Origin: Bromus sterilis
Lineage: Eukaryota > Streptophyta > Magnoliopsida > Poales > Poaceae
NCBI GenBank assembly: GCA_950022295.1
Contig: OX465600.1
Span: forward strand, 293,305,782-293,369,781
Direction: 5' to 3'
Length of the DNA stretch: 64,000 nt
Positions 12,454-24,700 of this stretch are shown here, in pieces. Both the position numbers and the translations under genes were made by a program. Below the pieces are notes generated by a model. It made no database searches. It saw only the letters and a program-made list of their open reading frames with translations, and was not told where the DNA came from. Position 1 is the first letter of the stretch, and each line of letters opens with the position of its first letter.

Positions 12454-13278
12454 GAAAGGATCGATTTATTTATTGGAAAATGCTTTCTATCAACCGGTTG
12501 ATTTTCGCTGGAAACATCGACCGCCTTCCTGACTTGACACGTGCCCCTAGTCCACCACTCTCCTTATCTCCTTATCCTTTCACCTTTTCCATCGCTTTCC
12601 TCTCCCTCAGACGTAACTCTCTTCTTCCCCATACATGGCAAGCAGGCCGTGCGGAGGAGGAGAAAAGGGAGAGGAAGAAGAGGTCACCTTCTCTCTCTCT
12701 TTCTCTCCGTGCTTGTGGCGCTGCAAACAGGAGGCTGTGGCTACAACCACGGATATCATCAGCGACGGGCAACCACGATCTCGCCGGCGACGGGATGCTG
12801 CAACAAAAGCTTTGTTGCAAAGACCTTTTGTAACACAAGCTTTATTGCAAAAAAAGATTGGATTACTTTGCAACAGAGAGTCTGTTGCAATGGTCTGATC
12901 GCAACACAACCTCTGTTGCAAAGCTCATTGTCTCAGATGCGCGCGTTAAAAAGAATGTTTGGAATCCTTTGCAACAGAGGCTCTGTTGCAATGGTTCGAT
13001 CGCAACAGAGCCTCTGTTGCAAAGCTCGTTGTCTCAAATGCGCGCATTTTGCAAAAAAAATGTTTGGATCCCTTCGCAACAGAGACTTTGTTGCAATGAT
13101 CCGACCACAACAGAGGCTCTGTTGCCAGGTCCGTTGACTCGGCTACGCACGGTCGGATGGCTCTCGTTTGCTGCATCGTGCGGTCTTGCTGACGGCGGAT
13201 GTTTTCAAATCTACGTCCGACGGACGCGTAGCGCTCGCCTTATTTATTCGAAAAAAAAAGAAAGGATCGATTTATTTA
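12454..13278. repeat. 19 bp direct repeat flanking Mutator-like element 1
   Basis: GAAAGGATCGATTTATTTA occurs exactly at 12454-12472 and 13260-13278. The Mutator-like element between them has its own 9 bp target duplication (TTATTTATT, 12466-12474 and 13240-13248). The 19 bp repeat is therefore best read as a short tandem duplication already present at the target before insertion. A retroposition duplication is the less likely alternative, although a run of nine A precedes the right copy. Confidence 0.6.
12475..13239 (+). mobile_element. Mutator-like MITE 1 with TTGCAACAGAG palindrome array
   Basis: 765 bp flanked by the 9 bp duplication TTATTTATT, the size used by Mutator-like elements. The ends are imperfect inverted repeats: CAACCGGTTGATTTTC near the left and, reversed, ACGCGTCCGTCGGACG near the right, each followed by a GAAA(A)CATC..CCGCC block. 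The interior 12790-13135 is an array of GCAACAGAG / CTCTGTTGC palindromes, for example a 23 nt perfect palindrome at 12969-12991. No transposase is present, so it is non-autonomous. It lies about 430 bp upstream of the mitochondrial carrier start codon. Two relatives lie at 29221-30400 and 30439-31335. Confidence 0.7.
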
Positions 13279-13664
13279 AGATCGTCCATACAATGTGGAG
13301 TAGTGCCGACTGCCGAGTCACGTTAGGCAGCGGTCCACGTGTTGTGCCGACAAGGCGCTGGAAACTTCCAACCCCCAGCTGCCCAGGATGACTCGAACAC
13401 GAACCCTATTTTCCATTTTCCATCGAATTGTTTTTTTCCGCCGCCCCTTCCGTTCTCCCTCTCCCCGCCTCCTTTTCCCCGTGCGCATATCCGCCACAAA
13501 ATCGGACCGGCGGAGGAGCAAAGCAGCAGAGCTCAGCACAGCCGACCACCTACCGTGCAGGGGCACCTCCCCCCTCCCTCCCTCCCATCGCCTCCCCGTG
13601 GCTGCTGCGGAGCCCTCCGCCTTCTCTCCTCCTGTGAGCTCCTCTTCGGTGCGTGTAGTGGGCG

Positions 13665-16600
13665 ATGGCGGCGGCGGTGGCGGCGGCGGACACTTCTCAG
13701 GCGTCCACGACCGGGCTCGCGCTCTCGGAGGCAAGCATCAACTGGGAGAGGTAGCCGCCCTTTCTTCAAACATGTTTGTTCCAATATTCATGCCACGAAG
13801 ATGCCCGCGGCGTCCTGTTCCGTCACTTAACTCGTATGCTAGCTAGTTTCAGTTCATGTGCAGCGCCCTGCCTTTGTTTGTGGTTACATTTTCTTGACGA
13901 GGTGCGAGATTCGGGTTTGATCTGGGAAATCGGGGACTCGTTCTGTTCGGATTGGTTAAAAGGAAGTCGATTCACGAGCGCACTTTTTTGTTTTGGCTTG
14001 TGAGAGCAGTCATGCGGTCGGTATTGGATCCGATCAGAAACCTTGGACCTTTCCCCACACTGAAACTTAGTTGTAGGGAACGCAAACTCGGCTATATCTT
14101 CCACCATTTTCTCAACGGAAATTGTAGAAATGGACTGGTTGTTCAACCTCAAATGCGAGAAATCCCATTCAAGAGGTACCAAATGTTGGTTAGAGATCAG
14201 ATACTTGACCTTACCTGACTCTTTCTAGATCAAGTCATAGTCCATTGAATCTTACGTTCTTTAACAGGCTAAAGCATTTTTCTGTAAATATGAATGAATT
14301 GCTTTTTTTGTGCTCTAAAGATAGTTTTATTCCCATAGCAACAGAGTTAGTCCAGTTACAGTCTGCTAATAGGATGTTTTGGATGAAAGGCGAACCATGC
14401 TGCAACTAACAAGCGGTCTGCTATATCTTCCACCATTTTCTCAACGGAAATAGTAGTAATACGTTTTTAACTAATAGAAATGGACTGCTTGTTCAACCTC
14501 AAGTTCAGAGTCCATTGAATTTAATGTTTTCTAACAAGCCAAAACATTTTTCTGTTAATATGCATGAACTGTTTTCTTGTGTGCTCTAAAGATAGTTTTA
14601 TTCCTTCCCATAGCAACAGAGTTAGTCCCCCCTCCCCCCCACCCCCCACCAAAAAAAACCCCCCAGAGTTACAGTCTGGTAATAGGAGATTTTGGATGAA
14701 AGGCGAACCATGCTGCAACCAACAAGCGGTGCTGCGTTTCGACGAGCATAGTTATCTTGACTATGACAAACCCTGTTCTGGGATCTGGCTGTTTTAACAG
14801 GTTTAAACTACCCATCTAGAGAAAGCCTCTTGATTTCCTTCACAAGCTGAACAAACGGTGATCTGTCGAGAGAGGAGTCCTTCAACGCAACAACAATGGT
14901 GAATTGTTTTTTCTGCGTGTATAAAGTACTCACTTTCTCCCAAATTACTTTGACGCAGATTGTTTTAAATATGGATGTATCTAGACTTAGTATATACACT
15001 ATTGATACTTCAGTACATATGGTATGGTATTAAAATACGGTTCATTTTTGTTATATATATAATTATTTCGGTATGGTCTCGGTATATCATAAATTAACCA
15101 AAAGAGACCACGTTCTCCACAGCCAGGTACATCTTCGTGGATACTCGATACTGAAGCATCCTTTCATATGACTCATGATTCATCCACTTTGTCTTCTCTT
15201 CGACCCTCAATTCTTATGCTCATCTTCTTATTGATGGTAACTCCTTCTTAGTTAATGGTTGAGGCATTCTTAGCACTTCGTCTTTTCATGTTTTGATGTT
15301 GCTCACGCTCCTCGATTTACCATGAAGCTCATTTCTGGTGGTCAGATTGTTGACTCTGGTTGTCCGGTCATTCTCAACTTAACTCTTGTCTTCTATAGGA
15401 CCGTCACACTCGTGCTAGCCCCTAGCGTCGTGAGACTCAGTGCCTTTGGGAGCTTGAATGACTTCACCTTCCCTTCGCTGCCATCGCCGCCAGTCTCTTC
15501 GCCTTTGTTGCCTTGTCTACTAGCTCTTTTCAACAGTGGCGTCATCGCCTTAGGGCCTGTTTGGGACTGCTCCGTTCCCTAAAATTTAGCTCCGCTCCAA
15601 GAAACGCAAGTCAAACAGGATATTCCGTGATATGCCGCTCCGTTAAAAAAAACTAGAATCTGATGTACAACTCCCAGTTCTTTGTGAAGCTCTTCACGGG
15701 GTGCTCTAGATAAAATCTAGAAGCTGGAGTTGGGGGGAAATTACCCACCACTGCCACCAGTAAGTGGATACCCCTTCATCATCCAATCAAATAGATCCTT
15801 TCCACCAAATTTTTCATTCTTAAAGCTGGAACTAGATGGAAGCCAAACAAGATTTTTTTTTCCTTGATAAAGCTTCAACTTCTATATAAAGCTGATCCAA
15901 AATGAATTTAGTGGAGTAAAACTAATTTTAGTGGAGCGAAGTAGTCCCAAACAGGCCCTTAGTCACCTGTGTGGCTCTCGGCTCTCATCTTTAGTTCGAC
16001 GTGGTTTTCTTGGATCCGTATCACAATGTATCTTTAGACTGACAAGGTTGTCGGCTTGGTAAACAAGTCCAATTACCTTATCCTCATAGCGAGACTGTGT
16101 CTCAACATCCTTTCTACCGTGTTCACTCTGATGTTTGAGGTCCAACTCTCTTTACCTAGAAGGGAGGTCATCACTAATATATTATCTTTATAGATGATTT
16201 CTCTCGATGCACCAACATATAATTTGTGTTTTCTTGTAGAGAGCTCTTATCTATATATAAGTGTTCTGCTGCCATGATTCACACTCGGTTCTCTACGCCT
16301 ATTCGTGTGTTTCATGCTGACTCGCTAGAGAGTGTATCCTCAAGATGTTGTGTGGAGTCCTTGTTGAGCAGGGTACTCATGCTCACTTCTTTTATTCGGG
16401 TGCTAATGCTTAGAATGATGTGGTTGAGCACAAGCATCGTCACCTTCTTGAGATGACTCGTGCATTGATGATAGCTTCCTCTCTTCCGCTTCACTTTTGG
16501 GCTGAGGCTTCCACTTTCACCTATCTAATCAACCTTCGGTCATCCACTACTCTTTAGGGTGGCGTTCACTTCGAGCTTGATCGTTCTCTTGATTATTCGA

Positions 16601-19600
16601 CGCTTCGTTTGTTTGGTTGTGTTTGCTATGTCTTTCTTGGCTCTGCGAGCGCACCAAACTGACTGCTTAGTTTGTTGAGTGTGTCTTCTTAGGATATAGT
16701 GATGAGCATGAAGGATATCGTTGTTGGGATGGTCGCTAGATGCGTATTTTTTGGGATGTGACTTATAACGAGTCTCGTCTCTTGTACCCGTGTCCATCTT
16801 CCTTGAACTTTTCGGTGGAGGATCTCTCTTTCCTCACTTTTCCATCCGTCCTATTGCTCCCGCTTCTCCAACTATTGCAGATTCGCCCGCCATCTCCCAT
16901 GGTTTCCTCACCTCGCTTATCACAGGATTCTGCACCTTCATCCTTGGCGATTTCTCCTCGAAAAAAATTAATATTTTCCTCACTTTTATACTCATTGGTT
17001 GCTTGTTGTGGGTGCATCTACTGATGCGCCATCTATTTTTATATGTGTCATCTTTCTCGTCTCAACCTAATTATGGCTTGTGTCCTTGTCCGCTTCTGCT
17101 CGTTGACCGTCTTAGTTTTCCAAGCGCTGGCGCTGTTGTGTTGAGCCGACTTCTTATCGTGATGTTGTTGTTCATCCCTAATGACAGCTTGCGATGGCAT
17201 AGGAGATTGCTGCTCTTGAGCGCACCCGCACGTGGGATCTTATTTCTCTTCTTCCCCTTGTCCATCCCATTTTTAAGTGGGTCTACAAGAGGTTAAGACT
17301 TAAGACTCACTTCGATGGTTCTCTTGAGCGCTACAAAGCTTGTCTTATGGCTCGTGGCTTTCAGCAGGAGCATGGTCGTGATTATGATGAGACTTTTGCT
17401 CCTGTGACTCATATGACCAGTCTTCACACATTTCTTGCTGTGGCCTCTATTCGTCACTGGTCTGTCTCATCTCGATGTTAAGAATGTATTTCTTAATGGT
17501 GAGTTGCATGAGGAGGTTTACATGCAACCACCACTTGGGTATTCTGTTTTCGACGACATGGTCTGTCGTCTTCGTTGCTCTCTCTATGGCCTTAAGTAAG
17601 CCCCTCGTGCCTGGTTTGAGCATTTTGCTTCTATGGTGAGTGTCGTTGGTGTTTCAGCAAGTGATCATGATCCCGTGTTGTTTGTCCACCTTTCTGCTCA
17701 TGTTCAAATTTCTTCTTCTGTATGTTGATGGCATGATCATCATTGGCAACGACCCTGAGTATGCCTTCGTGAAGGCATGTCTTAGTGAGCAGTTTCTTAT
17801 GTCTTGTCTTGACCCTCTTCTCTACTTTCTTGTGATGGAGGTCTCTTCTACCTTTGATGATTTTTTCCCAAAAAGTATACACATGTTCTTCTTTCTTGTG
17901 CTCCTCTTACTGATGAGTGCATTGATGAGACTCCCATGGAGCTCAATGTTCACCTCCGTGCTACTGATGGTGACCCCTTGTTTGATCCGACGCGTTATAG
18001 TCATCATGTTGGGAGTCTTATCCAATCTGTCACTTGTCTAGATATCTCCTATCGTATCATTATCTTGAGTCCGTTTGTCTCTGCTTCCACTTCAGTTCAC
18101 TATAATCACCTTCTTCGTGTTCTTTCATATCTTTGTGGTACGAGTTAATAGTTATTTAGCCGTGTACCTCTTCGTATTTTCCCTGTTCTTTAAGTTTTTT
18201 TTTTGCATATTGTACCACACATGCATTCATATATACTAGCCTATGGCCACCTGGAAATACAAATTGCATATTTCCTAACATTGGGGAACATAAACTTGTT
18301 TGGGCATTTGGTATTGTATGCTGCAAACTACTCCCTCTGTCCTAAAATAAGTGTTTTAGATTCATCTAAATATGATGTATCTAGACTTAGTTTTACATCT
18401 AGATACATCCATATCTAGATAAATTTGTGACACTTATTTTGGGACGGAGGTAGTAGGATTTGCCCACAAACCTAGCCGTCTTCTCAAGATGCCATTTTCC
18501 TCTTTTAGAGTCAACTTAATTTTATACTACTATTATTATGAGAAGAGCAAACTTGACTTGGAGGAGTCTCTCAAGAGAGATATGAAGGACTGGTTTATCA
18601 CCAAAGATCTAGCTGTGGACATGGGTGCGTGGAAGTTAGCTATCCACGTCCCAGAACCATTATTTGGTTTCGATATCTTATGGGTTTCAGTTCTAGCCTA
18701 CCCCAACTTGTTTGGGAGTGACAGGCTTTGTTGTTGTTGTGTTGTATTATGAGAAGAGCAGTGGTTGTGCTTATTGTGTCAATTCTTCTTTATGAGCCTT
18801 ACAGAATCAGATGTTATCAGGAACCATATTGGTCCTCTGTGGTAAGGTAGCAAATCTTAGGACAATAACTAGTAGTCATAAAATCATAGATCGTAGAATC
18901 ACACGACAGGACCACAGCTCTGATAACCTGGGATGTTATCTTGAGAGGATTATAATTTTAACTGGTACATCACCAACTTTTGAGTACATATTCTTGTGAT
19001 CAAAGTAACTGATCTTTTGTATAACACTATAGGTTGGACAAGACAAAGTTTCATGTCATTGGAGCAATCCTATTTACGGCCCAGCAAGGTGTTCTGCACC
19101 CAACAGCTGTTGTGAAGACTAGAATGCAGGTTGCCGGAGGAGGACTTTCACATATGTCTGGCTTTGTCGTTTTTAGAAAGATTTTGAGGAGTGATGGCAT
19201 CCCTGGTGTTTTCAGAGGATTTGGCACCACTGCAGTTGGAGCTCTGCCTGGACGAATCTTGGCTCTAACTTCGCTAGAGATCTCCAAAGAAATGGCATTT
19301 AAATACTCTGAGCGTGTCGATATGTCCGAGGCATCAAGGATTGCTGTTGCTAATGGTGTAGCAGGCCTAGTGTCAAGTATCTTTTCAAGTTCATATTTTG
19401 TACCCCTAGATGTGGTGAGCATCCTTTCTATTTGTTTCCCATGTCTCTAACCTCTTACGGTTAATATTTTGAGGTTAATGCCATATCTAGTAACAAAGTT
19501 GTTTTGTGCTATATTTTTGCCTTCTTTGGTTCGAAAAGAGGAAACATGATAATGGCAGTCTCATCCATGTATCTGTGAACACAATTATTCATTCCATGGA

Positions 19601-21049
19601 AACACTGCCTTCTAGCAGGTGAAACTTTTAATGAAGATATCCACTGTGAAAACTGATTCATGTATATCCAGTTTGAACCTTCCAAGGTTTAAGAATCATA
19701 TGCCTTGTTACCTAATAACCTTCACATGCCACCCTCCTATTTTCATGTAGGTCTTGCATATTTATTTCTGTATCTCACAAGGGATGATGGTTTGAAAAAC
19801 AACTTACCATTTAAACTCTGTACACTATTTTTTTTTGTTCTTCTTAATAAGCTTGTATAGTAGCATTCTCCTTAGTACATCGCATTTTTTTAATTGTCTA
19901 ATTTACATGTTACCTTTTTGTATTTGTGCTTGTAGATTTGCCAGAGGCTCATGGTTCAAGGATTGCCAGGGATGCAAACATATAGAGGCCCATTTGATGT
20001 GATAAATAAGGTTGTCAGGAGTGAAGGCCTACGGGGCCTTTACCGAGGTTTTGGAATTACCATTTTGACTCAATCACCAGCTACTGCCCTTTGGTGGAGT
20101 TCATATGGTGGTGCTCAACATGCTATATGGAGGTGTGCTAGCTTTACATAATTTCCCCTTTCCTTTGTGCCTAATGTTTGTACTCCCACATCTTATTTAT
20201 ATTCCTGCAATCCCTATTTAGGAGCTTGGGTTATGGAAATGGTACACAAAAGAAACCTTCACAGTCAGAACTTGTTGCTGTGCAAGCAACGGCTGGAACT
20301 ATTGCTGGAGCTTGCTCATCGATTATCACTACACCAATAGATACCATCAAGACCCGGCTTCAGGTAATTTATTATTTCCTTTGCCTTGACATGCATTTTT
20401 TTTCCTGTTTGGAAGAGCCAATGAGTGGTTGAACCTTTATTGTTGTCAACTTCTTTGCTGGGCAGATGAATTCTCCTTTACCGCTTCCTCTTGGTGTGCC
20501 TTTTTTATACCTTGTTAGAAAAACAGATCTGTGTACAGTCCCTCATTTTTTTGAAAAAAACAGATCTGGGTGGCTGGGGGCTTATTTCTTGAACAATCCC
20601 TCATTGATAGGTGCAATTAGGTAGTAGAGGGTAAATTTATTGGCTGTTATCGTTATGATATACTGCCTGGGACATGTTATTAGGGCTGACTAATGTCATC
20701 CACATGGTCCGAGTCACAATAGATTTTCGTCAGAGTTCCATTGGCGACTGGGCAGGTGCTAACATGTGTTATTTCAGGTAATGGACAACTACGGGAGTGG
20801 AAGGCCATCCGTGATGAAAACTACCAGGCTGCTCCTGCGAGAAGATGGCTGGAGAGGTCTATACCGAGGGTTTGGACCACGCTTTCTTAACATGTCTCTT
20901 TGGGGTACATCGATGATAGTCACATACGAGCTAATAAGTAGGTCAAGTTCTTGAAATTATCATTCCCTGTCCTCTTTGTTCTTCCTGGTTGATTAACTAA
21001 GTTTTCTCTTACACCTGCAGAGAGACTTTCTGTGAAACCTGAACAATGA
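13665..21049 (+). CDS. Mitochondrial carrier family (SLC25-type) protein, six exons
   Basis: Exons are 13665-13750, 19033-19414, 19936-20132, 20222-20363, 20778-20937 and 21021-21049. All junctions are GT-AG and phases match, giving 331 residues, normal for this family. The protein has three tandem carrier repeats. Signature motifs are HPTAVVKTRMQ (repeat 1, without the usual acidic residue), VPLDVICQRLMVQG (repeat 2) and TPIDTIKTRLQ (repeat 3), with RGLYRGFG-type segments after each. Members shuttle metabolites or cofactors across the inner mitochondrial membrane. The closest plant type I recall is the SLC25A44-like group, but the substrate cannot be read from sequence. The start ATG follows a GGGCG context and opens with an alanine-rich leader. 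A CACGTG box is at 13336-13341. The gene is intact despite a 5282 bp first intron full of transposons. Confidence 0.93.
14092..14740. repeat. Tandem duplication of ~329 bp inside intron 1
   Basis: Two diverged copies, 14092-14420 and 14421-about 14740, share the blocks CTATATCTTCCACCATTTTC, 'gctctaaagatagttttattcc' (lower-case, split by small changes) and AAAGGCGAACCATGCTGCAA. The second copy has a C-rich insertion (14627-14671) and lost part of the middle. There is no coding potential. It lies in the first intron of the carrier gene. Confidence 0.75.
15085..18148 (+). pseudogene. Copia retrotransposon internal fragment in intron 1
   Basis: Plus-strand remnants occur in Copia order. They are a protease-like WILDT..SFHMTHDSS block near 15130, a GAG-pre-integrase block near 15400, integrase pieces including IYK.SAAMIHTRFSTPIRVF at about 16250-16320, and FWAEAS..TYLIN at about 16500. 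RT pieces at 17280-18140 include LERYKACLMARGFQQEHG, DVKN.FLNGELHEEVYMQP and LLYVDGMIIIGND, where the catalytic YVDD has become YVDG. Many stops and frameshifts are present. No LTR was recognised at either end. A Harbinger-type MITE (15553-15958) is inserted in it. It shares the carrier gene's orientation but is non-functional intronic filler. Confidence 0.85.
15553..15958. mobile_element. Harbinger/Tourist-like MITE nested in the Copia relic
   Basis: 406 bp with terminal inverted repeats GGGCCTGTTTGGGACT / AGTCCCAAACAGGCCC and a 3 bp target duplication TTA (15550-15552 and 15959-15961), typical of PIF/Harbinger MITEs. It interrupts the GAG-pre-integrase region of the Copia fragment, so it is younger than the Copia insertion. 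No coding capacity. Confidence 0.85.
18331..18450. mobile_element. Stowaway MITE in intron 1
   Basis: 120 bp with CTCCCTCTGTCCTAAAATAA at the left and the reversed counterpart TTATTTTGGGACGGAGG at the right, flanked by TA duplications (18329-18330, 18451-18452). The interior is largely self-complementary, as in Stowaway (Tc1/Mariner) MITEs. Confidence 0.9.
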
Positions 21050-21794
21050 GCCTTTCGGCTTTTGCCCCACCTAGTTGATCATCGTTCCTGTTTTGGCCGC
21101 CTAGTGAATTCCCTTCCGGTACTGGGATGGGCATGTAACACATACTGGAAATTCTCGATGCAAGTCCTCTTGCAAAGCTTAACATGTTTCCGTACGAAGC
21201 TACCTTGTAAAGACAAGTGCTGATATATCCTTCAGTGAAGGGTGCTCGTTTCAGGATGAGAGCCAGAGGCTCGATCTGGCTGCTGGAGCACCTTGTAGTT
21301 CTTGAGCAAATATTATGGACAAGTTTTGTGTCTTCCCATCTAAGTTTGCATGTATCACCCAAGTTTGAATTTTGCTTTACATTTGTAGCTCGCTTATTGG
21401 GATTATGTGGCACGCCCAAATCAATTGAGCCTCGTCCGTGATGTTGAATATTTCAGCATGTTCTCATTTTGATTTTTGATTATTCAAGAAAAAGAGTAGA
21501 TAAAACATGAGTAACATAGTAGCAATGAAAATCGAAGCAAGCAACAAATTGTTGAAGCTATTTAGTCGAGATCATAGAAAACAAGCATCATACACATGTT
21601 TTTTTTATATTTACTTTTTTTTATGTTTACTTTTATTTTTCCAAATATTTTACCCAAATTTGTCTAAATCCGCTTAGGAGTCGAACTCAAAATCTAAGGT
21701 GTTATTAACTTTACTGCAACCATTATGTTACATGTTGTTCGCAAAAATGTCACTCCAATGCACTTTAACAAGAGGAGCGACCTTTTGTTAAACT
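21050..21794. other. Carrier 3' flank, no further gene
   Basis: Contains the probable 3' untranslated region of the carrier (to about 21450) and A/T-rich sequence. I see no further coding region or recognisable element before the Harbinger-like block at 21795. Confidence 0.5.
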
Positions 21795-23390
21795 GCATTG
21801 AGGGCAACTCCAGTGTAGGGACACATTTGGTTCGTTTGTGGCTGTTTGGATTCACGTGAAGAGAAACCGTGGTTGAATGCACCGATGTAAAAGATGGGCG
21901 CCCGTTTTTCGTTCGTCTCGATCCATTTTTTATCCAAATTAGGGGCTGGTTTGCATCAACTCGGACGTGCACGTTCGCCCGCGCTTGTCCTCTTCTGGCC
22001 AACATGTCGATCGCACATCCATCCCCATTTCCCCCCTTTTGTCTCGCAAAACCATCCCGCGCTCCCTTCATGGCAGAAGACCAAAATCCCACTGTTGTGT
22101 TGGTCGTCCCCGTCCTAGCTGTGGCCCATTTCGGACGGAAGAAGAACCCCAAGGAGGCCACGCCAGAGGAGAATATACGGCTCAAGGCCTTGGAGTCGGC
22201 CACAAGAATCGATCGACGGAAGGCAGCAGTTGAAAAGGAGACAGCTCAGACCACCGAAGCTCTTGCCGCCAATGCCAAGGCCGCAGAGGTCAAGGATGAG
22301 AAGGAGGACATCACGACGAAGGCCATGTATATGGTGGGATACGGTCGAGGCGACCCGGCCATCCTTGTCGCTGTCACTGTCATGGCCGCTGCTGCTAGCG
22401 GCATGTGGTTGTTGGCCGCAAGACTGCCCTGTTTGGACTCCCCCCACACCTCCACAACGCAGCAGACGACGCCTATGGCGTCCAGTTTGTCAACCACTCT
22501 CCGGGACACCTCGCCGAAAGTGATGAAGGCGTCAGCCACCTCCTTGGTGCATGTCACCCCATTGGTGACCATCAACGTCGACCTCAACTCCACCCCTTGT
22601 GTCGACCAGTCCAGTGGGTCGGGTCGTAGAGGAAACGACCTAGGGATATTGGCACGATCAGTAAACGCCCGCAACCTACTTGATCAAATGTCTACCACTA
22701 CCGAGGCCACAGCCGAGCAAGGATACGACCACTACACCGAGCTTCTCATTGAACAAATCATCTTCGAAGATGGCTACGCAAGCCATGACTACGACCCCGA
22801 TGAGACCCAAAGTCAGGATGGTCGTGGCTTCCACACAAGATGGTGCCGGACATGAGGGTTCTGTGGACGCAGATAGCCTCGGTCACGGACCTGGCCTTGA
22901 AGAGGAGTGGTGTGAGGAAGCCGAAGGCTAAGAAAAGGAGGACGAAGATGGCATGGACATCCAGGAGGAGCCAATGTTTGCCAATGAGCTCTCTCAACAA
23001 ACAAGTGCATAAAAGAGGAGGGGCAAAAGCATTCGCACCAAGGAATTCACCAAACAAGAAGACAAACTTCTTTGCAATGCTTGGAAGGAGATTGGGCAAG
23101 ATCCCAAGACCGAGATCGAGCAAAAAGGGTCCATCTTTTGGCAAAGGATCCATGTCTACTTCAACGAGCGGAAGTTGTTTCATCCATACAAGTTTAAGAG
23201 CAATCAAACCGTTGAGTCCCTTAGAAAGAGATGGTCATTGATTCAGCAAGAGTGCAATAAATTTTGTGCTACACTTGAGAGCATTGAAGGCTGCCATATG
23301 AGTGGCCTAGGACACAAGGACATGGTGTGCACTTCCCTCTACTTTGTTCATATGGGCATTTTCTTCATTGGTCATCTCCATTGCATATGA
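21795..23390 (+). mobile_element. PIF/Harbinger-associated trihelix ORF relic
   Basis: Two plus-strand coding blocks. The first (22070-22855, start MAEDQNPTVV) has a Lys/Ala/Glu-rich helix (RLKALESATRIDRRKAAVEK), then Ser/Thr-rich sequence and an acidic end. After a frameshift and stop near 22850-23010, the second block (about 23031-23310) carries a Myb/SANT-like trihelix: FTKQEDKLLCNAWKEIGQDP, then FWQRIHVYFNERK and LRKRWSLIQQECNKFC. This pattern is known from DNA-binding partners of PIF/Harbinger transposases and from many NAM-associated repeated genes in wheat. The upstream GAGGGCAACTCCAGTG at about 21793 may be a TIR edge. Disruption indicates a pseudogene. Element boundaries are uncertain. 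Confidence 0.6.
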
Positions 23391-23429
23391 CGGATGTGGG
23401 TTGTTGTTTTCCATTGTGTGTAGGCATTT

Positions 23430-24700
23430 CAAGTTTTGAATATATAATACCTAAATAGTTCATCCCCACTAACCTACTTATCTTGACATGCAATCTATCC
23501 ACATCATCAATTAAGTAGGTCCACCATGTAAAAATTATTCCACTAACTCTTCATGCACATGCTCCCATTAACTTTGCATGTGCATGCAACCTATCACAAA
23601 TAAATAATAACTTTGTATGCACTTAACTTCATAATCTATAATATCTAAATAGTTCATCCCACTATATCTTGACATGCAAAGCTATCCACATCATCAAATA
23701 GGTCCACCATGTAAAAAAATTCACTAACTCTTCATGCACATGCTCCCATTAACTTTGCATGTCCATGCAACCTATCACAAATAAATAATATAACTTTTTT
23801 ATGCACTTAACTTCAAAATCTTCTATATCTAAATAGCTTGCCCTCACTATCATATTTTTCTCAACATGCAAGCATGCCACCTCATCATTCAACATGCATG
23901 AGAAAAACCACCTCAATATGCCACTATGCATAATAAAAACCCACATGCAACATGCATGCATGAAAACTTTCATTCTATTATGATATTTATATATTAATTA
24001 AAAAACATTGTTTCAAATATACATGTTTCATTTAACAAAATATTTTACTGAAATGTTTTGCAAAAAAATTCCACAACAACGTGCGGGGCATCATCTAGTT
24101 TATACTTCTTATAAAACAAAACCCCACTATAGATCATTTAAGTTGTCTATCTCAACATGCAAGCTATCCACATCATCTATTCTCTTAGCCAATCAATTAT
24201 CCATGTCACCCACTTAGGTCATTTAAATTGTCTCTTTTCACATGCAAGTTATCCACATCATCCATTTCTTAGCCAATCAATTATCCATCTCATCTCAACT
24301 AATATATTCATTAATCTCTATATGCAATCTTGATATCAACCATATTTGAATTATTTTATTGTCCATCCTAATAATTTTTAACACACACATGTTTGTGTTG
24401 CATCTTCACTTATACAACTTAATGTATCATACTTTTATACTTTTTATTTATGCATATAGTTTTCATAGCAATTTCCGCAGCAATGCGCGGGATATACTTC
24501 TAGTTTATAATATAGTTCATCTCTACTAACCTATTTATTTTCACATGCAAGCTATCCACATCATCAAGTAGGTCCATCATGTAAAAAATTATTCTACTAA
24601 CTCTTCATGCACATGCTCCCATTAACTTTGCATGTGCATGCAACCTATCACAAATAATAATAACTTTATGCACTTAACTTCATAATTTATAAGCTACTTT
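23430..24700. mobile_element. Helitron-like non-autonomous cluster
   Basis: AT-rich region with three diverged copies of a ~180 bp module (about 23447-23640, 23641-23815, 24515-24690). The module contains TCATCCC(A)CTA, ACATGCAAGCTATCCACATC and TCTTCATGCACATGCTCCCA. At 24475-24503 a short CCGC...GCGG hairpin is followed by ATATACTT and CTAG, the layout of a Helitron 3' terminus. A degenerate copy of this ending is at 24070-24098. No Rep/helicase is present. Confidence 0.55.

Noticed and set aside
12454..13278. 19 bp direct repeat plus A run read as a LINE/SINE-type retroposition signature
   Set aside because: The element between has Mutator-like inverted ends and its own 9 bp duplication, so the 19 bp repeat is better explained as a pre-existing tandem duplication.
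12541..13391. Overlapping plus-strand frames of 177-198 codons upstream of the carrier gene
   Set aside because: They run through Mutator-like MITE 1 and its palindrome array, and overlap in several frames without conserved motifs.
13339..13846. Long GC-rich open frames on both strands around the carrier first exon
   Set aside because: Compositional shadows. Only the short frame from 13665 to 13750 joins exon 2 in phase and matches the carrier N-terminus.
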